A stretch of DNA of 64,000 nucleotides from the NCBI GenBank assembly GCA_000827325.1, contig KN832873.1:2122245-2186244 (forward strand). Reading direction: 5' to 3'. Origin of the DNA: Oidiodendron maius Zn (taxonomy: Eukaryota; Ascomycota; Leotiomycetes; Myxotrichaceae). The number at the start of each line of letters is the position of its first letter. Within the stretch, counting starts at the first letter, position 1. The notes under the pieces are model-generated. The model saw only the letters and a program-made list of their open reading frames with translations. It had not been told where the DNA came from and ran no database searches. The translations under genes were made by a program, and so were the position numbers. Below are positions 1 through 10,943 of the stretch, in pieces.

Positions 1-1331
1 GTGTGAACATGGCCTTGAAGTTGAAGACGATGGCGCCACTCAGGGGCAGCCTTCGCAGGGTCTGCCAGTCAACTCTCAGATGGCATTCGTCAATGGTCAG
101 ATCTTCCTTTTGGAACTCGCGGTACTTTTCGTGCGGGTCGCCTACTGGCATGAACAAGGGAGTTCCAATCTCAAGACCCCAGCTACCACGCTGTATCGGG
201 CAATTAGTAGGCATTTTGCTGAAATACCGATCCATACTGAAGGACATCTTTTCTTTATAGTCAGGGATAGGCTTGTGGATGTCCTTGAGCTGCAATCCAA
301 TCTTTGTGCCCACATTCCACCCCAGTGAGCTGCAGATAACACCAGCACGGAAGTAGTACATGCCATCCTTCTCGTTTCGCAGCATGATGGCAAAATCCTC
401 AGGGATGTTGTCTAGAATAACATGTAGAGGGTGCATGCTTCTGACATCAGTTTCATTCTTCAAAATACTATTGTGGAATATTTTCTTGTCGTCCGACAGA
501 GAGAAGAGCATAGGGTATCTTGTGCAGTAGAATTGCAGACACATCTCCATTAGTTCTTTGCAGGCAAGCTCAGACCCAGGCAAATACTGTAGAACACTGT
601 CCCCATAATCCTTGAACAGTTGTTTGCGTTCGTTGATTCTAGCAATATAGGTGTTCTCAATCTCCAACCACCAATCTGGCTCCATTTTCGCCAAAGCTAT
701 GCCTGCATTAGAGTAATCGCAAAAGAGTTATTTTTGAGAGAGGCCTACCCATTGTTTGGTGATACATCCATCTGAAAGGTCTGTACGGCCTAGGAAGTGC
801 CTTCTCAGGATCAAAGTTTTGGTACGGTTGTGGAAGAGGAACTCCGCTCAGAATGTCATACGCTGGAAAGTCGCCCAAAGTCTCGATTTCCGCTACTGAA
901 AATCCCGTGGGGGTATACTTTGTCGCGTTATCTTCGATGTTATACGAATGGGTGGTGGATAAGGCATCTTCTTGTAGTACATCTTGCAACGGTTCCGATC
1001 CTGTTAAGCTGCCCTTAGCCCAGGAAGTTGTCTCAGCAAGTTCGAGTAGGGCTGATCGTCTTGAAGGTGGAAACGTTTTCAAAAAGTCCTGACTCAATAC
1101 AGTGGATTGAAGAGGGCCGCTTTTGTCAGTCGTACCCGTACTTTTCAAGCTGGGAGAGAAGGAGCGCGGTGGTGTCGAAGCTCCTGAGCTTCGTCGGCGG
1201 CGGATTTGCAACCTGTTCAGCAGCGCATTTCTCTGGCTCTTGCTAAATATGCAGACGGCGATAGAGAAAATTGCAATGAAAGTAGCGAATGGAAGCAACC
1301 ACTCATTTGACAAGAGGATCGAGAAGGTCAT
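1..1331 (-). CDS. Haem-dependent oxidative N-demethylase-like protein (DUF3445), partial
   Basis: Exon 1 is 749-1331 and exon 2 runs from 702 past the left edge; the junction restores an MGIALAKMEPDWW reading. Residues about 10-30 form one hydrophobic segment, a likely membrane anchor, followed by a Ser/Arg-rich linker. From about residue 160 come DUF3445-type motifs: a YDILSGVPLPQPYQNFDPEKALPRP-like entry (RPYRPFRWMYHQTM), WWLEIENTYIARINER, and further on LRNEKDGMYYFRAGVICSS and SLGWNVGTKIGLQLKDIHKP. Bacterial members of this family are haem enzymes that demethylate amines; the fungal substrate is unknown to me. The C-terminus lies outside the window. The start is the only upstream ATG in frame. 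The family call is from remembered motif patterns, not a search. Confidence 0.8.
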
Positions 1332-2246
1332 TTTGAATATATATCATCTAAACATCGATGCTATCGAGCAAGAGAAGACAAGTATCCAACATGAGATCAA
1401 GCGAGCTAAGTCCGTACTTAAGAAAGGACGCAATCAAAAGAAATGATATGCCGAACTCTTATCGCAGTAATATTCAATGAACTGGTGAAGAGACATATCC
1501 TTTGACACAGGGACAGAGCGGGTGGGGTCTGCAGGAATAACTCGAACAGGCAAAACGATTCCCGCCTTGGGCCTCAAAACTTGACCAGAAACGAAGATAC
1601 AGAATCTCCTACCATATAAAATCCCAGAAACACAAGGAGCAAATGTTGCGAGACTTGCCGCAACTAGGCGTCCTTGTCCTATCCATTGGATATGCTAGTT
1701 CGGGCAACTTGCGCCATTTCCCGCGGGGGCAAAACGAATGTTGCTCTCCTATCAATGAGTGGCAGATCAAATCTACAAGATAATGCATCCCATGTCGCCC
1801 AATCCTGGACTCGCTCACACCGTTCTCCGCATTTCGTGCGTTCTTGGTGGGAAAAGTTGTCCGTTTTCGGTAAGATTATGACATCGCGTCAATTTTCTTT
1901 ACACATTATGGACACGTGATCTGATATGACCTTCTGTCCAGCTCTAGCTATCCTGAGAGGGTGCAGTTAGTCGCAGACGCAGATGTACGAATTGAAGGAC
2001 GCCTGAAGGCCGAGAGAATAGAATAATGAGGGTTAATACACGCGTATGTATGGGGTATATGGTATCTGCATTCAACTAGGTCTTGCTATGGGGTATATAT
2101 GGAACAACATGAGCCAGAAACTATGTCTTGCCTTGGCCGCCGGCGTTATGACAAGTAGTGCAATCCCCTGAATATGTGTTCGCTCACTGAAAAGGCAGCT
2201 CCGCATAAACATCAGATAGTAGCACCAAACCCCAGATCGCCATTCC
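1332..2246. other. Intergenic, promoter side of the DUF3445 gene
   Basis: No convincing coding signal on either strand. It lies between the 5' end of the DUF3445 gene and the 3' end of the repeat protein, both on the minus strand, so it should hold the DUF3445 promoter and the repeat protein's 3' UTR. Confidence 0.5.
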
Positions 2247-5200
2247 TTAAACTCCTGCAATCTTCCTAAATCGACTGAACAACCCGCCTTGAGCGCTAGG
2301 CTCTCGACTGGGCGCAATGTAACCTGAATCTCTGTAACTGGACCGACGACCTTCGCCCTGGCTCCCCTCGGAGCTCCTCTTTCCCTCTCTCTCCACGCGA
2401 CGGGGCTCTCTTCGTCGCCTTCTCTCTTCTCGATCATCCACATCATCGTATTTTGAGCGACGCCGCGCCTTTTTCAATTCGCGGCGGGCGTCCTCGTCCG
2501 CAATGGGGTCGCTCACGGGCTCATCATCTACCGGAGGAGCGTCCTCAGGTGGGGGAGGAGCGTCAGAGTGCTCCTGTACCCAAGAGTCGGTGCCAGAATG
2601 GGGCCAGGCTGCCTTCTTTTTCGACGAGCTTTTGTAGACTGGACCTTCAGCAGGAAGGTATTCAGACTTCTTCCCACTACGAGATTCGTGGTAGCTGTCA
2701 GCGACTGCCTCTGACTTGCGACGGCTCGTCTTCTGGGGAGCCTCGTAGGACGTGCGGTGTCGTTCCTCACGCCTTCGTCTACGATCTTCGTCCTCGTCGT
2801 TAGGCCCATCCATGTAAGATTTCCTCCTCTCCGACTTCCTTGCCCGCTCTGCCTCCTGTTGTTCAACATCCAACTGAGCCTCTCTCTCGGCTCTCCTAGC
2901 ACGCCGTCTCTCGGCGCGCTCCTGTTCCTTGGCATCTGCAGCCAGGCGTTCGGCTTCTTCCCTAGCCCTCTGCTCACGCCTTGCTGCACGTCTTGCTTCC
3001 TTCTCTTCTTGCAGTTTAGCTTCGGCCTCCTCTTCTTGTTTCCGACGGCGCTCTCGTCTCTCTTCGTCTCTTGCTCTGCGAGCTTCATCAGCAGCCTTTT
3101 CTGTTGCTTCTCTCTCAGCTCTCCTAGCGCGTCGAGCTTCTCTTCTTGCTTCCTGGTCCTCGTCGGCTGCCCCACCGGACATAGTGACATCCCGGGGCTC
3201 TGAACTTTCCCTTACGGAGCGTTTGATCTTCCTGTCCTCGCGTCGAAGAGCTCGCACAGCCTCGTCATCGGTGAGAGCAGTGCTGCGGCGTTTAGGCTCA
3301 GGGCGTGATTTGGAGAGAAGGCCTCCCAATACTCCACCCAAACCTGCCCTTTTGGCGGTGGAATCTGATCGCTTCAAGCCGCCGATATTCTCGGAAGGTC
3401 CGCCGGCATCAACCATAACAATATCGTCTTCAGTCTTGGTCTGTTTGAACGTCCTGGTGTTAGCACTCGACTCCTTTGTAAGTGGCTTCCTTCGATTCAG
3501 CAAATCGAATTCTCTGGGCGGCATTGGCACTGCTGATGGCGGCCTTGGAGTTGGGTCTGCAATTACCTTCGATTTGCTCTTGCGGTCGCGATTTGCTTTA
3601 TCCGCGTTGGCCGGATCCTCACGATCCTCAACCATAACGATATCATCGTCGTCCTCGACATCTGATTTAACAGCGTCAGTATTATCCTTGGCGGTGATGG
3701 AACGTGACCTAGCCTTACCGCGTGATTTGCTCTTCCTCTCTGACTTGCTCCGAGCAAGTTTAGTTGGGGTAACTCCCAGCATCCTCGCTGCCTTGCTGGA
3801 CATTTCCGGGGGGTTATTAGCATCGTCCGGAGGGGGCGACATGATGCCTGTTCCGGCCAGCGACTGTCGTCGTGAGCTTGATCTGCCACTGGTGCTCGTT
3901 CGTCGTTCAGAGACCGATTTGGATCTTGCGAGAGGTGCGCCCCCTCCAAACATTGCGGAGATTCCTCTTGATATCGGCGGTCTGTCATCCTTGTCTGAAG
4001 AGGAGTTCTTGGAGGAGACCTTTTCGTCTTTTTGAGCTGACTTGGTGCGCTTTGATTCTGAGTCTCTCGGCTTCTTCTCATCTTTCGACTCCTTGGAGGG
4101 CTTCTTCTCATCTTTGCGCGGGGTGGTTACCCACCCCCCCCAGGAAGATCCATCGCGGACAACACGAGGACGGTCTTTCTTTGACGGTTTGGGCTCGGGG
4201 GGTGGTGTAGGGAGAGCAACTGGTTCAGGCTTCTCTCCACGTTCCTCCTTTGCTTTGGAAGACTCCTTAGGCTTGCTCGCCGACTTGCTGGTCTTCTTGC
4301 TTGATTTCTTGTCGGCCATGTCTACAATGTCTACAATATCGTCGTCGGCTGCGTCCACAGGGAAGCTACCAGGTACGTCCTTGGACTTGCTGGATTTCTT
4401 GGGGCTGGGAACTTCTTCAGGAACTTCTTTGGCCTTCTTGGATGAAGACTTGGCAAGCTTGCTCTTGTCGTCAGCCTTGGGTGGCGCTGGAGGCGAGGCA
4501 GGCGAAGGTGACGCGACAACCTCTTCGACAGGCTCGAAGGCCTTCAATTTGTCAGCAATCTTACCACCGACCGGCTTCTTCTTGACGACTGTAGTCTTCA
4601 TTGAGGTCGCGGTCTCCTTCGAAGAGGTAGTCGTGTTCTTGTCTTTGGTAGCTTCTGGAACTGCTTTGTCAGCAACTGCAATCTCGCCTGGCCCGGTCAT
4701 CGTGGCCGCGCCCTTGCTAGTGGATTTCTTCGTCGCTCCCCAGAAACTGAACGGCTCGATCTTCTCGGCAGCGGGTTTCTCCGGTTCCGGCTCTGGTTCT
4801 ACTTCCTTGTCTTTGTCCTTATCCTTGTCTTTAGAGGTGGAGGACTTTCTACTGGTTTTACTGTCGAGCTTGCTCGCCTTGGCGTCTCTCTTGGTCTTCT
4901 TGGCGGCCTCAAGAAGCTCCTTTTCCTTAGCCTTCTGGTCCTCGAGCTCCTTGGCTTCGATCTCGGCGAGAAGGGCAATGGCGGCAGCCTCCTCCTCAGC
5001 CTTCTCCTCAGCCTTCTTCTTTGCGGCAGCCTCCTCTTCTTCAGCCTTCTTCTTCTTCTCGAGCTCTCTCTGTTGCTTCTTGGTCAGTTTGGAAACGCTC
5101 TTGGCCGCCGCCTCTGCCTCCTCCTTTGCCTTCCGCTCAGCTTCTTCAGCATCGGCTCTCGCTTTCTCCTCGGCTTCGGCCTTGGCCCTCTCCTCCTCTT

Positions 5201-7619
5201 CTTTAGCCTTCGCCTCTGCTTCTTCCTTCTCGGCTTTCTTTCGAGCTTTTTCTGCGAGCTTGTCCGCTTTTTCCTGCTCCTTCTTGGTAAGTTTTGGAGC
5301 TGGAGTCTCCTTCACTTTTGACTCTTTTTCCTTGGATTTGGTCTTCTTGGCTGTGCTGCCAAAGTCCCAAGGGTCAGGCTCAACCTCAGGCTCGGGCTCG
5401 GGTTCTGTGAGATCCATGTTCGGGGGCGTTGGTGCTGGAGGGGGGGCTTCAGTGGCTTTCTTAACCTTTGATTTCTTGTCTTTCTTGCTTGCAGCACCCC
5501 ATGATCCCCAGCTATCTTCAGCGGCTTTTGCGTCTTCAACGGGGTCAGGGATAGGCTCTGGCACTTCTTCGACAACCTCAACCGGCACATTCTTGCTTTT
5601 CTTCTTCTTGTCCTTCTTGGACAAGCCAAAGGCGTCCTCGATGATGGGCTCTTCGATGACATCAGGTTTGATATGGTCGTCTGTGTCAGTTTTGTCCTTC
5701 TTCTTCTTATCCTTTTTTGTTGTGCCCCAGGAATCAAAGAAGTCATCGTCACCAACTTCAGGGACGGCGGGTGGTGGAGGCTCTGTAGAGACTTCGGGTT
5801 CTTCGGTCTTGACTTCAACTAGGGCCTTTGAAGTAGAGGTTGTCTTGCTCTTCTTTTTATCTTTCTTCTGGCCCCAATCCATCCAGTCATCGTTGTCAGC
5901 TGGTTCAATCACCTCGGCAATTGGAGTTGGCTCCTCAGGAGGTGGAGAGGCTTCCTTGGTTTTGGTTGTTTTCTTCTTGTCTTTCTTGCCCCAGCCAGAT
6001 GCCCAAGAGAAATCATCTTCCTGCCCAACAGGTTCGGGTGTGGCAGGTTCTTCGGGCTTTGGGGCTTCCTCAGCGACTACCTTTGCTTTCTTCTTCTTGT
6101 CCTTCTTTGAAGTTGCAGTGCCCCAGATATCTTCCTCGATGACTGCAGGTGGGGGTTCAGCGGCGGGCTCCTCAGTGGTCGCAACCTCTTCAATTATGCC
6201 CTTTTTCTTCTTTTTATCCTTTTTGGTGCCGAACCCCCAGCTGAAGTCGTCGGCAGCTGGGTCAGGTTCTGGATCTGGGACCTTCTCTTCTACCTTTGGG
6301 GTCTCCTCTAGAGCAGTCTTCCCCTTCTTCTTCTTGTCTTTTTTAGTGCTGAAAGATCCCCAGCCAAAATCATCGTCCTTAGTATCCGCTTCGGGTTCGG
6401 GCTCGGGTTCTGGGGGTTTCGTTTCTTCCACTTTGGGTTCCTCAGCATTCTTGGCCTTCTTCTTCTTGTCCTTTTTCCCGAACGAGCCCCAGCCGAGATC
6501 ATCCTGCTCGGGTTCAGGATCTGCCAGCTTTTCCTCTACAGGGGCGACTTCTTCAACTGCATTCTTACCCTTCTTCTTCTTGTCTTTTTTGGAGAGTCCA
6601 AAGGACCACTCTTCTTCGACAGGGGCGGGTTCTTCTGCCTTTGGGTCCTCTTTGATAAGTTCGGGATCCTTCTTGCCTTTCTTCTTTGACTTGGCCGGTC
6701 CCCAGCCTCCCCATTCGTCCTCTACCGGGGCTAGTTCTTCGACCTTGGGTTCCTCTTTAACAGGCTCAGGCTCCTTCTTACCCTTTTTCTTTGTCTTGGC
6801 AGTTCCCCAACCGCCCCACTCCTCTTCGGCGGGCTCTTCAGCAGCAGGCGTGGCCTCGTCCTTGATCTCTACCTGGGGCTCGTCCACCAAGTCGGCAAAC
6901 ACATTCTTCTTTTTCTTCTTATCCTTCTTAGACAATGCAGTGAAGCCGAAGTCGAAACCGTCATCTTCCTTCTTTGCCGGAGGGTCTGGGTCCTTGACAG
7001 GCTCTTCTGACGTGGCAGTAATGGTTGTGGTCGTCTTTTTCTTTGGTTTGCCGCGATTGATGCTCCAAGGATTGTTATCAATCTCAGTGTCCTTCTTTGT
7101 ATCTACAGCGGTAGTCGTAGTATCCGTAGTAGTAGAGAAATCCCAACTTGTTCCAGTGTTCCAATTGCTGCCCCAGGTCCCAAACCCACTAGTCTTTGAA
7201 CTGGTGGCGGGCGTGTCGAAACTAAGATCAAGTATTGGACCTGTATCATCCAGCTTGATCTCGTGGAACGCGTCGAACTTCTCCTCCTTAGCTGGGGCGG
7301 GAAAGGGAGCAGGTTCGTCCGCCTTGATCTTCTTACCCTTCTTCTTGGATTTCGTCGGCATGAAGTCCCAGTTGTCGTCGGCGTTCTCGTTGGCAGCATC
7401 TCCATTCTCATCGTCCTTCTTCTCGCCGTCGTCCCCGGCACCGGTATCACCGCCTTTATCCCCACCATTGTTGTCTTCGCCAGCATCTTTTTTGCTGCCG
7501 TCGTCATCATCATCGTCCCCCCACTTTGCCTTGGCGGCGGCTTTTGCTGCTTTCTTGGCTTTCTTACCAGCAGCTTGCTGAAATCCGTCCTGGGACTGGA
7601 AGTCGATTGACGGTGCCAT
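2247..7619 (-). CDS. Large Lys/Glu-rich repeat protein with coiled coils
   Basis: A single-exon protein of 1790 residues starting MAPSIDFQSQDGF, the first ATG; the frame stays open upstream to 7808 but only through a TTG. Residues about 84-740 hold some 15 degenerate units of about 40 residues. Each has an acidic tract, a W/F-G aromatic core, a KKDKKKKxK basic block and a Pro/Glu spacer. Residues about 775-915 and 1485-1602 are Lys/Glu/Ala and Arg/Glu/Ala coiled coils. Three acidic DDIV-type patches (about residues 1097, 1327, 1400) resemble SUMO-interacting motifs. The middle and C-terminal thirds are Ser/Lys/Arg-rich and probably disordered, ending GGLFSRFRKIAGV. I do not recognise a catalytic domain. 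A scaffold or chromatin-associated role would fit the composition but is only inference. Codon bias toward GAG/AAG produces a long shadow reading frame on the other strand. Confidence 0.8.
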   Translation of the reverse strand: MAPSIDFQSQDGFQQAAGKKAKKAAKAAAKAKWGDDDDDDGSKKDAGEDNNGGDKGGDTGAGDDGEKKDDENGDAANENADDNWDFMPTKSKKKGKKIKADEPAPFPAPAKEEKFDAFHEIKLDDTGPILDLSFDTPATSSKTSGFGTWGSNWNTGTSWDFSTTTDTTTTAVDTKKDTEIDNNPWSINRGKPKKKTTTTITATSEEPVKDPDPPAKKEDDGFDFGFTALSKKDKKKKKNVFADLVDEPQVEIKDEATPAAEEPAEEEWGGWGTAKTKKKGKKEPEPVKEEPKVEELAPVEDEWGGWGPAKSKKKGKKDPELIKEDPKAEEPAPVEEEWSFGLSKKDKKKKGKNAVEEVAPVEEKLADPEPEQDDLGWGSFGKKDKKKKAKNAEEPKVEETKPPEPEPEPEADTKDDDFGWGSFSTKKDKKKKGKTALEETPKVEEKVPDPEPDPAADDFSWGFGTKKDKKKKKGIIEEVATTEEPAAEPPPAVIEEDIWGTATSKKDKKKKAKVVAEEAPKPEEPATPEPVGQEDDFSWASGWGKKDKKKTTKTKEASPPPEEPTPIAEVIEPADNDDWMDWGQKKDKKKSKTTSTSKALVEVKTEEPEVSTEPPPPAVPEVGDDDFFDSWGTTKKDKKKKDKTDTDDHIKPDVIEEPIIEDAFGLSKKDKKKKSKNVPVEVVEEVPEPIPDPVEDAKAAEDSWGSWGAASKKDKKSKVKKATEAPPPAPTPPNMDLTEPEPEPEVEPDPWDFGSTAKKTKSKEKESKVKETPAPKLTKKEQEKADKLAEKARKKAEKEEAEAKAKEEEERAKAEAEEKARADAEEAERKAKEEAEAAAKSVSKLTKKQQRELEKKKKAEEEEAAAKKKAEEKAEEEAAAIALLAEIEAKELEDQKAKEKELLEAAKKTKRDAKASKLDSKTSRKSSTSKDKDKDKDKEVEPEPEPEKPAAEKIEPFSFWGATKKSTSKGAATMTGPGEIAVADKAVPEATKDKNTTTSSKETATSMKTTVVKKKPVGGKIADKLKAFEPVEEVVASPSPASPPAPPKADDKSKLAKSSSKKAKEVPEEVPSPKKSSKSKDVPGSFPVDAADDDIVDIVDMADKKSSKKTSKSASKPKESSKAKEERGEKPEPVALPTPPPEPKPSKKDRPRVVRDGSSWGGWVTTPRKDEKKPSKESKDEKKPRDSESKRTKSAQKDEKVSSKNSSSDKDDRPPISRGISAMFGGGAPLARSKSVSERRTSTSGRSSSRRQSLAGTGIMSPPPDDANNPPEMSSKAARMLGVTPTKLARSKSERKSKSRGKARSRSITAKDNTDAVKSDVEDDDDIVMVEDREDPANADKANRDRKSKSKVIADPTPRPPSAVPMPPREFDLLNRRKPLTKESSANTRTFKQTKTEDDIVMVDAGGPSENIGGLKRSDSTAKRAGLGGVLGGLLSKSRPEPKRRSTALTDDEAVRALRREDRKIKRSVRESSEPRDVTMSGGAADEDQEARREARRARRAEREATEKAADEARRARDEERRERRRKQEEEAEAKLQEEKEARRAARREQRAREEAERLAADAKEQERAERRRARRAEREAQLDVEQQEAERARKSERRKSYMDGPNDEDEDRRRRREERHRTSYEAPQKTSRRKSEAVADSYHESRSGKKSEYLPAEGPVYKSSSKKKAAWPHSGTDSWVQEHSDAPPPPEDAPPVDDEPVSDPIADEDARRELKKARRRSKYDDVDDREERRRRREPRRVEREGKRSSEGSQGEGRRSSYRDSGYIAPSREPSAQGGLFSRFRKIAGV
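5400..7370 (-). repeat. Degenerate tandem repeat W-G/KKDKKKK units
   Basis: Inside the Lys/Glu-rich protein I count about 15 units. Each has a short acidic stretch, an aromatic core such as EWGGWG or FGWGSF, then SKKDKKKKxK, then a Pro/Glu-rich spacer of variable length. The basic block is the best conserved element. A further FSFWGATKKS and SSWGGWVTTPRKD lie downstream as outliers. Confidence 0.75.
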
Positions 7620-9718
7620 ACTTGGATCAGGGAACTGAGGCTGGTCGTCTTGGGGTGCGGTCGACGAAGGAGGGGTAGTGCGGCTTAACCCGGAATCATG
7701 CGAATGACTTCTGGCCAAGGCGTTCGTACCGTGCAGGTCGGATACGTCGTCGGTCTTCTCCTTTCGGACCTGAAGACGGCATCTCGCGTGACAGTCCGGA
7801 ACTTTCAACGGATTGAGATGCCAACTGCAGGGCCACGTAGGTTCCAGACGTCGAGGAGTGTTCTAGAGAAGTGGTCAGCAAGATGAGCCGTAGGGTTCTC
7901 ACCGCCCGGCCTGCAGCCAGGCTCCCGGCCGCCGCGCCTGCATGACAGCTGCCATGCCAGGCGTAAGAAAAAAAACGTAGGAAAAGGGCCACGGCCATAC
8001 CAGTTCAGCGTAATCTGCACCCTCAGGCCTTACTGCGCTGCGCATTGCGACCCATGCCCTCGCGATGAAGTTCAGCCTTATCCGCGTATCGTCCTCATCC
8101 CACCCAATCGTCCAGGGCTGGGTCATAGCGGATCCATAGTCGCCGTGGCTTGGGTGTCCTTCGCAATACAAGAAACGAGCGACCGCTGCCATTGTGGAAG
8201 TTCGAGCTCGTGTGATCGCGCGTAGGTTCCACACTCATCGAAGCTACGTTCGTCGGGGAGGGAGAGGGAGGGTCGAGGAGTCTGCGAGCGCGACGAGTCG
8301 GCGGAGCTGAATTCGGGCAGGTCGAGACAACGAGGGTCCGGGAGAATGGCGATGGAGAGATGGCAGAGATGGCAGAGGTGGCAGCAATGGCGGCGATGGC
8401 GTCGCAGGAAGAGCGTAAGGAGATGTTGGAGGTCAAAGAAGAGCATTCAAGGGAGAGGAATGGACGGCGATACACGGAGAGAAGGTCACACGGAGAGATT
8501 CTTGATCCTCGCTCCTCGCCAAAATGACCACCAGCCACCTGGAACGCAGAGCGAGACACGGGCAGGGAATGGCAATCCGGCTGTGTATCAACTCCCGAGG
8601 TCGATAAGGGCTCTTCCCTCGTCTGTCCCGTCCGTGCCTTCGCGAAACCTGGCGCGTGGGAAATATCAGAGTCTGATGGAGGTGCTCGTTCAGAAACAGG
8701 GCGACGATAATATATCGCACGGCATCCCACGAGCGATGAATGATAAATGATGTCGACGTCGTGGTTGGTCTGGAGGCACGTCTGCGGGCGCCGGGGAGAA
8801 AAAAGATGGGCCACTGACGGCGCACGCGGCGGGTGCGGCTGCTGCCAGCGTGCCCAACCACAGCGATGCAGACGAGAGGGACAACTGAATTGGATCGCCC
8901 CTGGGGCCCAAAGCAATCAATCAATCAATGCAGCCGTGCCCATAGTGCCTTTCGGTGCCCATAACTGCACAAGGTTCGCCCGCAGACGAAGAGAAAAACT
9001 ACCGCTATGCCCCATTAGCCCGGCCGTCGCCGCATCGTCATTGATCCCACCGCGAGCGCCGACACACTCCCATGCCCCTCACCGCAACTCTGCCGTCAAC
9101 AGAGCAGACACAAGTCTCGTCGTGGTTGGCTCGCCCGCAGCATGGGCGTTGACCAGCGCAGGCAGGATTCGGCACAGAGGTAGCACCCGTAGCGCGTAGG
9201 TGGTGGTAGATCTTCTGCCCGAAAGTGCAACACCAGCCCTCGTGGGTGTGACTGAGAGCGCGTGCCCACGACCAGGCCAAGATAATTTAAATCCCAGCGG
9301 GGCTGGTGGGAACCGCGTGAGGCTTGTTAAAACACTACAGTTCGGACTTTATGCATCCCTAGTCATGAAGTCAATATCAATAAAGTTGTCTGGTACTTGG
9401 AAGCGTGGCAATGCCCCTCTTCCCAAGTATGGGACTAGTTGATAAAGTCTTTTCCATCATTATTAATCTGGAACATTGTCGAGACCCGGATTGGGCAAAA
9501 CGACAACATTCTCACGTGGTGATAGCGAAACCAGATCCCTCTGTGGGGCAGTTAAGTCGTTGAATGCCTTCAATTAACAAAGTTATTACAAAGCGGCAGT
9601 GGAGATATCTAGGCTCCTCCTCCCACTCTCATCTCCTCTTTTCTCTTCTCCCGTTCTCCAATCCCAAGCTTCTCACGGTCATATTTCAATTTACATATTC
9701 CGTACCGCTGCCAGGAGA
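7620..9718. other. Divergent promoter region, no gene seen
   Basis: A GC-rich 2.1 kb stretch between the divergent repeat-protein and oxidoreductase genes. It contains a short purine-rich tandem tract at 8346-8402 (ATGGCAGAG/GGCGATGG variants) and four CAAT copies at 8914-8929. Reading frames up to 273 codons exist here but have random-looking composition and no recognisable domain. Confidence 0.5.
8346..8402. repeat. Imperfect ATGGCRGAG-type microsatellite
   Basis: Repeated GATGGCAGA, GGTGGCAGC and GGCGATGGC units in tandem, imperfect. They encode a Trp/Arg-rich string if translated, which looks artefactual. Confidence 0.5.
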
Positions 9719-10943
9719 ATGGCTTCAATCCGTGCCGTCATCAACCAGGAGAAAGGCAATGCCATCGTTGCAGATGTCGGAATCCCCAAGCTCCGCGACG
9801 ACTATTTCATCATCAAGGTCAAAGCAGTGGCCCTGAACCCAACCGATTGGAAACACATCGAGTTCCTCGCGGTCAAGGGGAACCGCATAGGTTGTGGTAT
9901 GTGCTTGCCAAGAAACTTTCGGAGCTCTGCCTCAAAGCTTGTACTGACTGCAGTTTAGATTACGCTGGCGTCGTAGAAGAAGTAGGAAGCAAGGTTACCA
10001 AGCCGTTCAAGAAAGGAGATCGGGTCGCTGGCTTCGTGCATGGGGGAAATGCCGTCCACCCTGAGGATGGCGCGTTTGCCGAATATATCACAGCGAAGGG
10101 AGATATCCAGATGAAGATCCCGGATAACCTGAGCTTCGAGGAAGCATCCACTCTCGGTGTAGGCATTAGCACGTAAGATTCCTTCCCTCCAGCCTGCTCT
10201 CCAGGGCGTCTCACCCTCTCTAGCGTCGGCCAAGTGCTCTACCAAAGCTTGGGCTTCCCCTTGCCCGGAGAGCCTCCAGTCGACAAGACCCCGCTCTTGA
10301 TCTATGGCGGCAGCACTGCTACAGGGAGTCTCGCCATCCAGTATGCAAAGCTGTCCGGCGTAACCGTCATTACCACATGCTCCCCACGCAGCTTCGACTA
10401 CGTCAAGAGCTTGGGTGCTGGTAAGCCTCTCCTCAGTATAGATAAATTCCACAATGGCATACTCACTGGATTTTCCCAGATGCCATCTTCGACTACAATT
10501 CCCCCACCGTGATCGCGGACATCAAAACCTTCGCCCACGACAACCTCGCTCATGTGGTAGACTGCATCTCCCAAGACGACTCCATCAAAATCTCCGCCGG
10601 GGCCATGCGTCCCGCGGGAGGCATCTTTTCTGCGCTGCTCAGAATTAAGCCTGAACTAGTAACCTCAATCAATCCGAATGTGAAGGTCAATTGCACTTTG
10701 GCATACTCGATCTTCGGAGAGTCCTACAAAATGGGTCCGACCGATGTTCCGGCCGTACCTGAGGACTTTGAGTGTGGAAAGAAGTTCTGGGAACTGTCGA
10801 CGGACCTTCTGGAGTCCGGCAAAATCAAGGTGCATCGACCTGCAGTTAACAAGTACGGTGCTGGTCTCGATGGCGTCTTGAAAGGCCTGGCTGCCTTAAA
10901 GGAAGGACAGGTGAGTGGTGAGAAACTAGTCTTCACACTATGA
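9719..10943 (+). CDS. GroES-like NAD(P)H-dependent oxidoreductase (trans-enoyl-reductase/ToxD-like)
   Basis: Exons 9719-9896, 9959-10172, 10224-10420 and 10480-10943 give 350 residues. It is a zinc-independent medium-chain dehydrogenase/reductase of the quinone-reductase/trans-ER type. The N-terminal GroES-like part has [12 protein letters not shown] and the splice-built [12 protein letters not shown] motif. The Rossmann part has [22 protein letters not shown], the nucleotide-binding loop, followed by a strand ending [17 protein letters not shown]. The C-terminus [13 protein letters not shown] is typical. Members reduce enoyl groups for polyketide synthases or act alone on enals and quinones. 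No PKS or NRPS lies nearby, so a stand-alone detoxification role is more likely, by inference. Length matches the family, about 340-370 residues. Confidence 0.88.

Noticed and set aside
2929-4035. 368-codon plus-strand frame
   Set aside because: Same cause as above: a shadow of the Arg/Glu-rich coiled coil on the opposite strand.
4042-7581. 1179-codon open frame on the plus strand, Ser/Phe/Leu-rich
   Set aside because: It lies fully antisense to the Lys/Glu-rich repeat protein. GAG, AAG and GCx codons read backwards give CTC, CTT and xGC, so a stop-free frame of Leu, Phe and Ser is expected. Its composition has no domain.
8095-8916. 273-codon minus-strand frame upstream of the oxidoreductase
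   Set aside because: No domain, biased GC composition and overlap with other equally long frames; looks like chance.
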